6,071 nt of DNA, from assembly GCA_027047735.1 (NCBI GenBank), contig JALTUD010000302.1, positions 1-6,071 on the forward strand, in the 5' to 3' direction. A model generated the notes under the pieces. It was not told where the DNA came from. It was given only the letters and a program-made list of their open reading frames with translations, and made no database searches. The stretch comes from Flavobacteriales bacterium. GTDB taxonomy: Bacteria; Bacteroidota; Bacteroidia; Flavobacteriales_D; Parvicellaceae. The position numbers and the translations under genes were made by a program. Shown one piece after another: positions 1 through 5,945 of the stretch. The number at the start of each line of letters is the position of its first letter. Position 1 is the stretch's first letter.

Positions 1-887
1 TAAAGAAAAAAAGTGAAGAGTTTAAGGATATTGTCAAAATAGGAAGAACCCACTTGATGGATGCAACTCCCTTAACGTTAGGACAAGAATTTTCGGGCTA
101 TGTTTCGCAGTTAGACCACGGATTACGTGCCTTAAAAAACACCTTGCCCCATTTAGCTGAATTGGCATTGGGAGGAACAGCCGTAGGAACAGGATTAAAC
201 ACGCCCAAAGGATACGATGTTTTGGTAGCTGAAAAAATAGCAGAGTTTACCGGACTTCCTTTTGTAACCGCAGAAAATAAATTTGAAGCCTTAGCTGCCC
301 ACGATGCTATTGTTGAGTCGCATGGAGCCTTAAAACAATTGGCGGTTTCTTTAAATAAAATTGCTAACGATATCCGTTTGTTGGCTTCAGGTCCTCGTTC
401 GGGAATAGGCGAAATTATTCTTCCTGCCAACGAACCGGGCTCTTCAATTATGCCGGGAAAAGTCAACCCTACACAAGCAGAAGCTATCACCATGGTTTGT
501 GCACAAGTTATGGGAAATGATGTAGCGATTTCCGTTGGTGGAACACAAGGACATTTCGAGTTGAACGTTTTTAAACCGATGATGGCTTATAACATTTTGC
601 AAAGTGCTGAATTATTGGGAGATGCAGCGGTAAGTTTTGACGTAAATTGTGTACGAGGCATACAACCCAACACCAAAAGGATAGAAGAGTTGCTAAACAA
701 TTCACTGATGTTGGTAACCGCTCTAAATCCTAAAATCGGATATTATAAAGCGGCAGAAATAGCAAACACGGCACACCAAAACGGAACAACACTTCGCGAA
801 GAGGCTGTAAGATTAGGATATGTACCCGAAGAAAAATATGACGAATGGGTAAATCCTTCTAAAATGGTAGGAAGTCTGGAAAATTAA
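1..887 (+). CDS. fumC: Class II fumarate hydratase (fumarase C), 5'-truncated by window edge
   Basis: This enzyme interconverts fumarate and L-malate in the TCA cycle and acts as a cytosolic homotetramer of the fumarase/aspartase superfamily. The reading frame is open from position 3, giving 294 visible residues; the family is usually about 460-470 aa, so roughly 170 N-terminal residues lie outside the window. The fragment begins just before the catalytic-histidine motif GRTHLMDATPLTLGQE (His codon at 51-53, equivalent to His188 of E. coli FumC as known for the family). The superfamily signature GSSIMPGKVNPTQ is at 438-476 and carries the mobile-loop catalytic serine. The C-terminal part (LNNSLMLVTALNPKIGYYKAA, then the NGTTLREEA stretch) fits FumC rather than aspartase or argininosuccinate lyase. 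The TTG at 54 lies inside the catalytic motif and is not a start. The gene ends in TAA and is followed 13 nt later by a strong hairpin terminator. Aspartate ammonia-lyase is the main alternative and is less likely. Confidence 0.93.
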   Translation, partial: KKKSEEFKDIVKIGRTHLMDATPLTLGQEFSGYVSQLDHGLRALKNTLPHLAELALGGTAVGTGLNTPKGYDVLVAEKIAEFTGLPFVTAENKFEALAAHDAIVESHGALKQLAVSLNKIANDIRLLASGPRSGIGEIILPANEPGSSIMPGKVNPTQAEAITMVCAQVMGNDVAISVGGTQGHFELNVFKPMMAYNILQSAELLGDAAVSFDVNCVRGIQPNTKRIEELLNNSLMLVTALNPKIGYYKAAEIANTAHQNGTTLREEAVRLGYVPEEKYDEWVNPSKMVGSLEN

Positions 888-890
888 TAT

Positions 891-1036
891 TTGGGCGTTC
901 CCTACAAACAAAAAAAACGGCGTTCTCAATGAAATGAGAATGCCGTTTTTTTTGTTTGTAGGTCGGGCTATCCGCTATATCTTTTGGTTTGCATAAAGCA
1001 AACAAACCAAAAGGATGCCGCTTCTATCCCTAACGC
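891..1036 (+). repeat. Two-hairpin intergenic repeat, copy A (146 bp)
   Basis: This element matches the reverse complement of 2648-2788. Three blocks are shared: TTGGGCGTTCCC (891-902, 12/12 identical), a 26-nt block around GGTCGGGCTATCC (961-986, 25/26) and a 28-nt block ending in CTATCCCTAACGC (1009-1036, 27/28). Between the blocks lie two hairpins whose sequences differ from copy B but are self-complementary in each copy. Hairpin 1 is 901-928/935-962. Hairpin 2 is CTTTTGGTTTG at 981-991 pairing with 1003-1013, with a competing inner stem GTTTGC/GCAAAC at 987-992/998-1003. The element ends carry short inverted GCGTT (895-899) and AACGC (1032-1036). No coding potential is seen. It resembles a REP-like or non-autonomous repeat; I believe similar sequences are common between flavobacterial genes, but cannot confirm this here. 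Confidence 0.8.
901..962 (+). terminator. Long-stem intrinsic terminator after fumC (hairpin 1 of repeat copy A)
   Basis: Positions 901-928 pair with 935-962 in a 28-bp stem containing one G-T wobble (922/941) around a 6-nt loop, ATGAAA. The inner GC-containing part (918-928 / 935-945) is preceded by eight A and followed by eight T (946-953), the classic rho-independent layout, and it is symmetric enough to work in both directions. It starts 13 nt after the fumC stop. The outer pairing continues through the A/T tracts to CCTACAAAC / GTTTGTAGG, which is longer than a terminator needs, because the hairpin is also the first stem of an intergenic repeat. Termination is inferred from structure. 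Confidence 0.8.
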
Positions 1037-1184
1037 GAGTGAAATGAGTGCACAGAAAGTGAATTTTAGTTTCTTTAGATGATGAAAAAATTCTTTGCAT
1101 AGCCGAGCTATGGAAATAATTTTTGAAGAAATATAAAAGAAAATAAAACCATTTTATTGTGCTTAGTGTCCCCGTGTTAGGGAT
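1026..1184. repeat. 159-bp imperfect palindrome with ATCCCTAAC ends (MITE-like)
   Basis: Two arms of 78 nt each (1026-1103 and 1107-1184) face each other around the central trinucleotide CGA. The outermost 9 nt (ATCCCTAAC / GTTAGGGAT) and the innermost 6 nt (CATAGC / GCTATG at 1098-1103 / 1107-1112) pair perfectly. Between them the arms share GCACA, a TTTTA-TTTCTTT stretch and AAAAATT with small gaps, so pairing is partial, at a rough estimate 60-65 percent. The AT-rich middle could inflate this. The left end overlaps the last 11 nt of repeat copy A, so it may be an extension of that element or a related element inserted at its end. No gene is seen inside. Whether it was ever mobile is inference. 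Confidence 0.55.
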
Positions 1185-1199
1185 ACAATCCCTAACGCG
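1173..1199. repeat. Short hairpin at the junction of two repeat ends
   Basis: GTTAGGGAT (1176-1184) and ATCCCTAAC (1188-1196) form a perfect 9-bp stem with a 3-nt ACA loop. The stem extends to 12 bp (1173-1184 / 1188-1199) if a T-G wobble is allowed. It is formed where the right end of the 159-bp palindrome meets a new copy of its left end, so it looks like two element ends abutting head to head rather than a designed terminator; no T-tract follows. Confidence 0.6.
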
Positions 1200-1240
1200 A
1201 GTGAAATTGGCGGATAGAAAGTGAATTTTTAATTTCTTTA
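1188..1240 (+). repeat. Truncated third copy of the ATCCCTAACGCG repeat end
   Basis: ATCCCTAACGCGAGTGAAAT occurs at 1026-1045 and again, identical over 20 bases, at 1188-1207. Similarity resumes after a divergent stretch of about 10 bases: AGAAAGTGAATTTT, then TTTCTTTA, ending at 1077 in the first copy and 1240 in the second. The second copy lacks the palindrome's centre and right arm, so it is a remnant or a partial duplication. It sits just upstream of the likely promoter of the next gene. Confidence 0.7.
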
Positions 1241-1254
1241 AACAATGAATACAG

Positions 1255-1281
1255 TTTTATCCACCACTTTTCGTAACTTTA
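1255..1281 (+). promoter_or_regulatory. Probable Bacteroidota-type promoter for the PLP enzyme gene
   Basis: TAACTTTA at 1274-1281, in the context TTTTCGTAACTTTACGG, matches seven of eight positions' worth of the Bacteroidota -7 element TAnnTTTG (the last base is A, not G). A T-rich stretch, GTTTTAT at 1254-1260, lies at about the distance expected for the -33 TTTG element but is a weak match. The start codon at 1337 would leave a leader of roughly 45-50 nt. This is inferred from the known consensus; no transcription start is visible in sequence. Confidence 0.45.
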
Positions 1282-1336
1282 CGGAACTACAACACTAATA
1301 CCGTTTCAATATTTAAATGGGCTAAACACACACACG

Positions 1337-2590
1337 ATGAAAAAAGAAAACTTAAAACCCGAAAGTTTAATGATGTCTTACGGTTATAAACCGGAGTTAT
1401 CACAAGGAGCGATTAAAACACCTATCTTTCAAACCTCAACATTTGTATTTGAAACCGCAGAAGAAGGAAAAGCCTTTTTTGAATTGGCATACGGACTTCG
1501 AGAGCAAGGAGCAGAAGAAGAACCAGGGTTAATTTACAGCCGATTAAACAACCCCGATTTGGAAATATTGGAAGACCGTTTAACCCTTTGGGACAAAGCT
1601 GAAGACGGAGCTGTTTTTGAAAGCGGAATGGCTGCCATATCTACGGTATTAATGGAGTTCTTAAAACCCGGAGATTTACTTTTGTACAGTTCACCTGTTT
1701 ATGGAGGTACAAGTTATTTCATTAAAAACATTCTAACACAGTACGGAATAGAAGTCGTAGGATTTCAAGCCGGTCAAAGAAAAGAAGAAATTGTTGAAAT
1801 TCTAAAAAGCACAGGAAAAGCAGACCGATTAAAACATATACATATTGAAACACCTGCAAATCCGACAAACGCTCTTGTAGATATTGCAATGTGCAAAGAA
1901 ATAGCAGAACAGTATTCTACCAATGACAAACAAGTAACCTTAGCTGTTGACAATACCTATATGGGACCTTTATGGTCGCATCCGCTGGAACATGGTGCAG
2001 ATTTGGTTATTTACTCCGCGACCAAATACATTGGCGGACACAGCGACGTAATTGCCGGTGCTTGCTTAGGAAGCAAAGAACTCATAAAAAGAGTAAAGGG
2101 AATGCGTACTTTCTTAGGAAATATGGCAGGACCTTGGACAGGTTGGCTATTGATGCGAAGCCTCGAAACACTAAAAGCAAGAATGGAACTGCAAGCAAGA
2201 AATGCAGAGCAAATTGCTAATTATTTAAAAAAGCACCCAAAAGTTGAGCACGTCTATTATTTAGGATTTATAGAAGAAAAAGACACGGAAAATTACCGTA
2301 TTTATAAAAAACAATACAGCAGTGCGGGAGCAATGATTTCTTTCGATATTAAGGGAGGAGAACGGGAGGCGTTTTTATTTTTGAATAACTTGAAATTAAT
2401 CAAGTTAGCGGTAAGTCTAGGAAGCACCGAAAGTTTAGCGGAACACCCCGCAACCATGACGCACATAGATGTTCCGGAAGAAGACAAAAAGAAAAACTTT
2501 ATTACGGAAAAATTGGTACGTCTTTCTATCGGTGTAGAAAACCACGAAGATTTAATTTGGGATATTGGTCAAGCCTTAGATAAAGTATAA
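1337..2590 (+). CDS. PLP-dependent trans-sulfuration enzyme (cystathionine gamma-synthase / methionine gamma-lyase family)
   Basis: This 417-residue protein belongs to the fold-type I Cys/Met metabolism PLP enzymes, which act in the cytosol on sulfur amino acids by gamma-replacement or by beta- or gamma-elimination. Family landmarks are the phosphate-binding YSR at residues 67-69 followed by NNP, an active-site Tyr in VYGGT (Tyr122), the PLP-ring aspartate in AVDNTYMG (Asp205), the Schiff-base lysine in YSATKYIGGHSD (Lys230), SLGSTESLAEHPATMTH (360-376) and the substrate-carboxylate arginine in VRLSIGVE (Arg395). The cysteine typical of methionine gamma-lyase after the active-site Tyr is absent: YGG is seen, as in cystathionine gamma-lyase or synthase. 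A longer segment before YSR (about residues 46-64, Glu-rich) marks a subfamily commonly annotated only as cystathionine gamma-synthase family. The ATG at 1337 is chosen because the upstream in-frame ATG region is closed by stops and family similarity begins soon after. It appears monocistronic, with no neighbouring met or cys genes to settle the reaction. Confidence 0.82.
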   Translation: MKKENLKPESLMMSYGYKPELSQGAIKTPIFQTSTFVFETAEEGKAFFELAYGLREQGAEEEPGLIYSRLNNPDLEILEDRLTLWDKAEDGAVFESGMAAISTVLMEFLKPGDLLLYSSPVYGGTSYFIKNILTQYGIEVVGFQAGQRKEEIVEILKSTGKADRLKHIHIETPANPTNALVDIAMCKEIAEQYSTNDKQVTLAVDNTYMGPLWSHPLEHGADLVIYSATKYIGGHSDVIAGACLGSKELIKRVKGMRTFLGNMAGPWTGWLLMRSLETLKARMELQARNAEQIANYLKKHPKVEHVYYLGFIEEKDTENYRIYKKQYSSAGAMISFDIKGGEREAFLFLNNLKLIKLAVSLGSTESLAEHPATMTHIDVPEEDKKKNFITEKLVRLSIGVENHEDLIWDIGQALDKV

Positions 2591-2647
2591 TCGTTTCTTG
2601 ATTCAAATCATACATAGATGTTTTTTTGATATTTCTTTATTTTATCT

Positions 2648-2788
2648 GCGTTAGGGATAGAAACGGCATCCTTTTGCCCTCCCTCCTTTTGGAGGGCAAA
2701 AGATATAGTGGATAGCCCGACCCTCATTTACAAAAGAAACGTTGAGCGAAAGCGATATGTGTCTTTTGCAAATGAGGGGAACGCCCAA
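2648..2788 (-). repeat. Two-hairpin intergenic repeat, copy B (141 bp)
   Basis: Read on the minus strand this is the same element as 891-1036: TTGGGCGTTCCC (2777-2788), GGTCGGGCTATCC to TTTTG (2697-2722) and AAAAGGATGCCG to CCCTAACGC (2648-2675). Hairpin 1 is CCCTCATTT (2721-2729) plus CAAAAG (2731-2736) pairing with CTTTTG (2763-2768) and AAATGAGGG (2770-2778), with one A-C mismatch and an apical CGTT/AGCG mini-stem (2740-2743/2751-2754). Hairpin 2 is TTTTGCCCTCC (2672-2682) pairing with GGAGGGCAAAA (2691-2701) around an 8-nt loop. The stem sequences are unlike those of copy A. It lies between two convergent genes and is oriented forward relative to the minus-strand operon, just as copy A is relative to fumC. 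Confidence 0.8.
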
Positions 2789-2800
2789 TTTATTAGAAAC

Positions 2801-2831
2801 AAAAAAAGTCCCGAGATAACTCCCGAGACTT
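2801..2831 (-). terminator. Intrinsic terminator of the beta-oxidation operon
   Basis: On the minus strand AAGTCTCGGGA (2831-2821) pairs with TCTCGGGACTT (2816-2806), giving an 11-bp stem with two G-T wobbles and a 4-nt GTTA loop. It runs directly into seven T (2807-2801). It lies 34 nt beyond the acyl-CoA dehydrogenase stop. In the plus direction the stem is followed by TTAATATAAG rather than a T-tract, so it is probably one-directional and no clear terminator is seen for the PLP enzyme gene. Confidence 0.85.
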
Positions 2832-2864
2832 AATATAAGTGTAACAACTTTATCAATTTAATGA

Positions 2865-4664
2865 TTAGAAGCAGTACTCATTATTATTAATGATTGTTTG
2901 TGCTATTCGTTGACGAGCTTCTTTTGCGTTGAATGGTTCGTGTTTTGTGAAACGTTTTAATCCCATCATCATCATTTTTAACTCATCTCCTTCTGCGAAC
3001 GAGAATAAAGCATCTTTTCCTGCTTTGTTGATTCTATCAGCTGCATCGTAGATGTAAACACGCATCATATCCAACTCATTTTGAGCTGCTTCTTCGCCTT
3101 TTACCGCTACAACTTTTTCTGCTCTAAGCAATGCTGATTCAGCTACATAAATGCAGTTAATCATGTCGGCAACATTCATTACAACTTCTTGCTCTTTTGC
3201 CATTTTTTCTCCTATTTTTTGAGCGGCACTTCCTGCTACCATCAATAGGGCTTTTTTGAAATTTTTGATGTATTTTTTTTCTGCGGCAAATAAAGCGGTA
3301 TCGGCTGCACCAAAATCAGGAATACCCATTAATTCTTTTCCTATTGCCATGGCAGGTCCCATCAAATCAATTTGACCTTTCATTGCTTTTTTAAGAATCA
3401 TGGTAACTGTAAGCAAACGGTTGATTTCGTTTGTTCCTTCAAAAATTCTATTGATTCTAGAATCTCTGTAAGCACGTTCAACGTTGGTTTCAGCAGAATA
3501 GCCCATACCTCCGTAAATTTGTACTCCTTCATCAACAACATAATCTAATGTTTCTGAACCTACTACTTTTAGAATAGCACATTCAGGAGCAAACTCCTCT
3601 ATTCCTTTTAGTGTTGCTTTTGATTTTTCCATTCCTCCTTCTATCCTGGATTTAATGGCGTCATCGATATTTTGAGCAGCTCTATAAGTAGCTGTTTCAG
3701 CTGTCCAAACTAATATTGCTTGTTGAGCAATTTTATGTCGAATAGCTCCGTATTTTGAAATAGGTCGTCCGAATTGCTCTCTTTCGTTTGCGTATTTAAC
3801 TGACTCTGAAATCACTTCTTTAGCTCCACCAACACAAGCTCCGGCTAATTTTATCCTTCCGATATTAAGGATGTTTACCGCAATTTTAAATCCTTGTCCT
3901 CTTTCGTACAATAAATTCTCTACGGGTACTTTGACATTGTTAAAGAAAACTTGACGAGTAGAAGAACCTTTGATTCCCATTTTCTTTTCTTCCGGGTTTA
4001 AAGTAATTCCTTCGCTATCTGCTTCAACTAAAAAGGCACTTAAATTCTCATCATCGTCTATTTTAGCAAATACGGTAAACAGATTAGCAAAACCAGCGTT
4101 TGTAATCCACATTTTTTGTCCGTTCAACACATAGTGTTTTCTATCTTCAGATAGAACAGCTTTTGTTTTTCCTGAATTAGCATCTGAACCTGCACTCGGC
4201 TCGGTTAAACAATAAGCAGCTTTCCATTCTCCAGAAGCCAAACGACCGATATAACGAGCTTTTTGTTCGTCATTTCCGTAATACAAAAGCGGTAAAGTTC
4301 CAATTCCTGTATGAGCACTATAAGCCACAGAAAAAGAATGTCCGCTTCCCAAAGCTTCAGTTGCCAACATAGAGGTTTTGAAATCTAATCCCATTCCTCC
4401 CAATTCTTCAGGAATTGAAAGAGATAACAAACCTAATTCACCTGCTTTTTCCAATAAAGAAGGAACAAAATCAGGATCTTTTTGACTGTCGATTAAATCT
4501 AAATTAGGTGCAACTTCAGCTTTGATAAAATCTTTACACATTTGAGCTATCATTTGTTGCTCTTCCGACCATTCCTCAGGTGTAAAAATGTCTTTTGCTT
4601 CTACATCTTTAACAAGAAATTCACCTCCTTTGATAGCTTCTACTTTGTTAATTGTTTCACTCAT
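2865..4664 (-). CDS. Acyl-CoA dehydrogenase with C-terminal extension, 599 aa
   Basis: This FAD-dependent enzyme oxidises acyl-CoA to trans-2-enoyl-CoA, the first step of beta-oxidation, and passes electrons to electron-transfer flavoprotein. The N-terminal helical domain spans about residues 30-147. The signature YCLTEPSAGSDA (151-162) and MWITNAGFANLFTVFAK (185-201) form the beta-barrel FAD/substrate region. YANEREQFGRPISKY (291-305) and VQIYGGMGYSAETNVERAYRD (381-401) are the C-terminal ACAD signatures. The catalytic base is predicted to be Glu409 in RIFEGTNEI, the position used by short/medium/very-long-chain members. Residues beyond about 430 form an extra helical domain of about 170 aa, absent from about 380-aa ACADs and similar in layout to VLCAD/ACAD9-type enzymes, which suggests long-chain substrates (inference). 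The ATG gives MSETINKVEAIKGGEFLV. It is the last gene of the operon, 67 nt after the thiolase, and is followed by a terminator. Confidence 0.92.
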   Translation of the reverse strand: MSETINKVEAIKGGEFLVKDVEAKDIFTPEEWSEEQQMIAQMCKDFIKAEVAPNLDLIDSQKDPDFVPSLLEKAGELGLLSLSIPEELGGMGLDFKTSMLATEALGSGHSFSVAYSAHTGIGTLPLLYYGNDEQKARYIGRLASGEWKAAYCLTEPSAGSDANSGKTKAVLSEDRKHYVLNGQKMWITNAGFANLFTVFAKIDDDENLSAFLVEADSEGITLNPEEKKMGIKGSSTRQVFFNNVKVPVENLLYERGQGFKIAVNILNIGRIKLAGACVGGAKEVISESVKYANEREQFGRPISKYGAIRHKIAQQAILVWTAETATYRAAQNIDDAIKSRIEGGMEKSKATLKGIEEFAPECAILKVVGSETLDYVVDEGVQIYGGMGYSAETNVERAYRDSRINRIFEGTNEINRLLTVTMILKKAMKGQIDLMGPAMAIGKELMGIPDFGAADTALFAAEKKYIKNFKKALLMVAGSAAQKIGEKMAKEQEVVMNVADMINCIYVAESALLRAEKVVAVKGEEAAQNELDMMRVYIYDAADRINKAGKDALFSFAEGDELKMMMMGLKRFTKHEPFNAKEARQRIAQTIINNNEYCF

Positions 4665-4676
4665 TTTTATTCTATT

Positions 4677-4718
4677 TTATTTCTGAAGCGGTTAACTCCT
4701 TAACCGCTTCAGAAATGG
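4677..4718. repeat. Perfect 17-bp palindrome between thiolase and acyl-CoA dehydrogenase genes
   Basis: TTTCTGAAGCGGTTAA (4680-4695) pairs perfectly with TTAACCGCTTCAGAAA (4700-4715) around a 4-nt loop; A4679/T4716 extends it to 17 bp and two G-T wobbles may add more. It takes up most of the 67-nt spacer within the operon. On the transcribed strand the hairpin is followed by AAATAAAATAG, not a U-tract, so a full terminator is unlikely; it may stabilise or process mRNA, or partly attenuate. The transcript's loop reads GGAG, but this lies about 31 nt from the acyl-CoA dehydrogenase start, too far for ribosome binding. Confidence 0.75.
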
Positions 4719-4731
4719 TTAATAATCTAAT

Positions 4732-5910
4732 CTATTTTAAAAATTCATATATTCCGCAAGCTCCTTGTCCTGTACCTATACACATAGTAACTGCTCCGTA
4801 TTTTTGTTCTCTACGTCGCATTTCGTTAAATAGCTGTACCGACAATTTTGCTCCGGTACATCCTAGAGGATGTCCCATTGCTATTGCTCCTCCATTTACA
4901 TTTACAATGTCAGGGTTCAAATTCAACTCTTTAAGCACGGCAACAGATTGAGAAGCAAAAGCTTCGTTAAGTTCAATTTGTTCTAAGTCACTTTGTTTCA
5001 TTCCTGCTTTTTTAAGGGCTGCCGGAATTGCTAGTGCAGGTCCCATTCCCATAATACGAGGTTCAAGTCCTACTACACTGTAAGAAACCAAACGAGCAAT
5101 AGGTTCAAGACCTAACTCTTTTACCATATCTTCGCTCATTACCATTACAAAAGCAGCACCATCTGATGTTTGAGAGGAGTTACCTGCCGTAACCGAACCT
5201 CCTGCGGCAAACACCGGTCTTAATCTTGCCAAAGCTTCTAAAGAAGTTCCTTTACGAGGACCTTCGTCTGTGTCAGCTACATAACTTCTCGTTACTTTTT
5301 TGTCGTCTTTGACATAAGTTTCGTTAACTGTAATCGGCACGATATCGTCTTTAAAAGTTCCATTTTCTATGGCTCTCAAAGCTTTCATATGTGAGTTATA
5401 AGCAAACTCATCTTGCTCTTCTCTTGAAATGTTGTATTCTTTAGCAACAGCTTCAGCCGTTAACCCCATTCCCCAATACCATTCAGGGTCTTTTTTACCG
5501 ACTCTTGCATTAGGGACTATTCTCCAACCACCGAAAGGTATCGGCGACATTGTTTCTACCCCTCCTGCAATGATACAATCTGCTTGACCGGCTTCAATTT
5601 GAGCGGTTGCAATAGCAATAGTTTGTAATCCTGAAGAACAATAACGGTTGACGGTCATTCCCGGAACTTTTTCCGTGTCTAATCCCATCAATGAAATCAT
5701 TCTTCCGATGTTTAGACCTTGCTCTGCTTCCGGTGTTGCATTTCCCACAATCACGTCATCGATTCTATTGTGGTCTAATTGTGGAAAGTCTTTTAATAAA
5801 TGTTTTATCACGTCAGCCGCCAAATCGTCGGGACGAGTAAATCTAAACATTCCTTTCGGAGCTTTTCCTACGGCAGTTCTATAACCACCTACTATATATG
5901 CTGTTCTCAT
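4732..5910 (-). CDS. fadA: Acetyl-CoA C-acyltransferase (3-ketoacyl-CoA thiolase, FadA-like)
   Basis: This 392-aa enzyme is full length for the thiolase family. It cleaves 3-ketoacyl-CoA with CoA to give acetyl-CoA and a shortened acyl-CoA, the last step of the beta-oxidation cycle. All catalytic elements are visible: the nucleophilic cysteine in VNRYCSSGLQ (Cys91), NEAFASQSVAV (315-325), the histidine in GGAIAMGHPLGCTGAK (His347) and the acid/base cysteine in CIGTGQGACG (Cys377). AGGVETMSPIPFG (115-127) is the typical segment after the nucleophile. It begins at the ATG 35 nt downstream of the preceding gene's stop and is followed by acyl-CoA dehydrogenase on the same strand, so a degradative role is favoured over the biosynthetic acetoacetyl-CoA thiolase, which has the same fold. 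The symbol fadA is by function and context; an atoB- or pcaF-type assignment cannot be excluded from sequence alone. Confidence 0.92.
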   Translation of the reverse strand: MRTAYIVGGYRTAVGKAPKGMFRFTRPDDLAADVIKHLLKDFPQLDHNRIDDVIVGNATPEAEQGLNIGRMISLMGLDTEKVPGMTVNRYCSSGLQTIAIATAQIEAGQADCIIAGGVETMSPIPFGGWRIVPNARVGKKDPEWYWGMGLTAEAVAKEYNISREEQDEFAYNSHMKALRAIENGTFKDDIVPITVNETYVKDDKKVTRSYVADTDEGPRKGTSLEALARLRPVFAAGGSVTAGNSSQTSDGAAFVMVMSEDMVKELGLEPIARLVSYSVVGLEPRIMGMGPALAIPAALKKAGMKQSDLEQIELNEAFASQSVAVLKELNLNPDIVNVNGGAIAMGHPLGCTGAKLSVQLFNEMRRREQKYGAVTMCIGTGQGACGIYEFLK

Positions 5911-5945
5911 GTTCTAGTTTTTTTATTTATTTAGAATAAACCGCT

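Larger units (their letters stand above)
888..1336. other. 449-bp non-coding region, mostly inverted-repeat DNA
   Basis: No credible gene is seen on either strand. Going left to right it holds repeat copy A with the fumC terminator, the 159-bp palindrome, the truncated third repeat end, and from about 1241 on a unique AT-rich stretch with the probable promoter and leader of the PLP enzyme gene. I looked for a SAM-type riboswitch, plausible before a sulfur amino acid gene, and saw no recognisable core. Confidence 0.7.

Noticed and set aside
54..56. TTG as a start codon for fumC
   Set aside because: It falls just after the catalytic histidine in an uninterrupted frame that is open to the window edge; the protein clearly continues upstream.
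98..493. Open frame on the minus strand across the fumC coding region
   Set aside because: It is antisense to a strongly conserved fumC sequence, and its translation resembles no family I know.
891..1036. Integron attC site, because of the GCGTT/AACGC ends and folded arms
   Set aside because: attC sites run from an AAC-type end to a GTT-type end, whereas here GTT is at the 5' side and AAC at the 3' side on both strands. No cassette genes or integrase are seen.
888..1336. CRISPR array or SAM riboswitch in the long gap
   Set aside because: There are no regularly spaced identical repeats with unique spacers, and no recognisable riboswitch core before the sulfur amino acid enzyme gene; inverted repeats explain the structure.
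1972..2487. Additional open frames overlapping the PLP enzyme gene (1972-2220 + and 2302-2487 -)
   Set aside because: They lie entirely within a well-supported gene in other frames, and their products are low-complexity and unrecognisable.
4652..5884. Plus-strand open frames opposite the thiolase gene (4652-4951 and 5648-5884)
   Set aside because: They are antisense shadows of the thiolase coding sequence, which carries all catalytic motifs.
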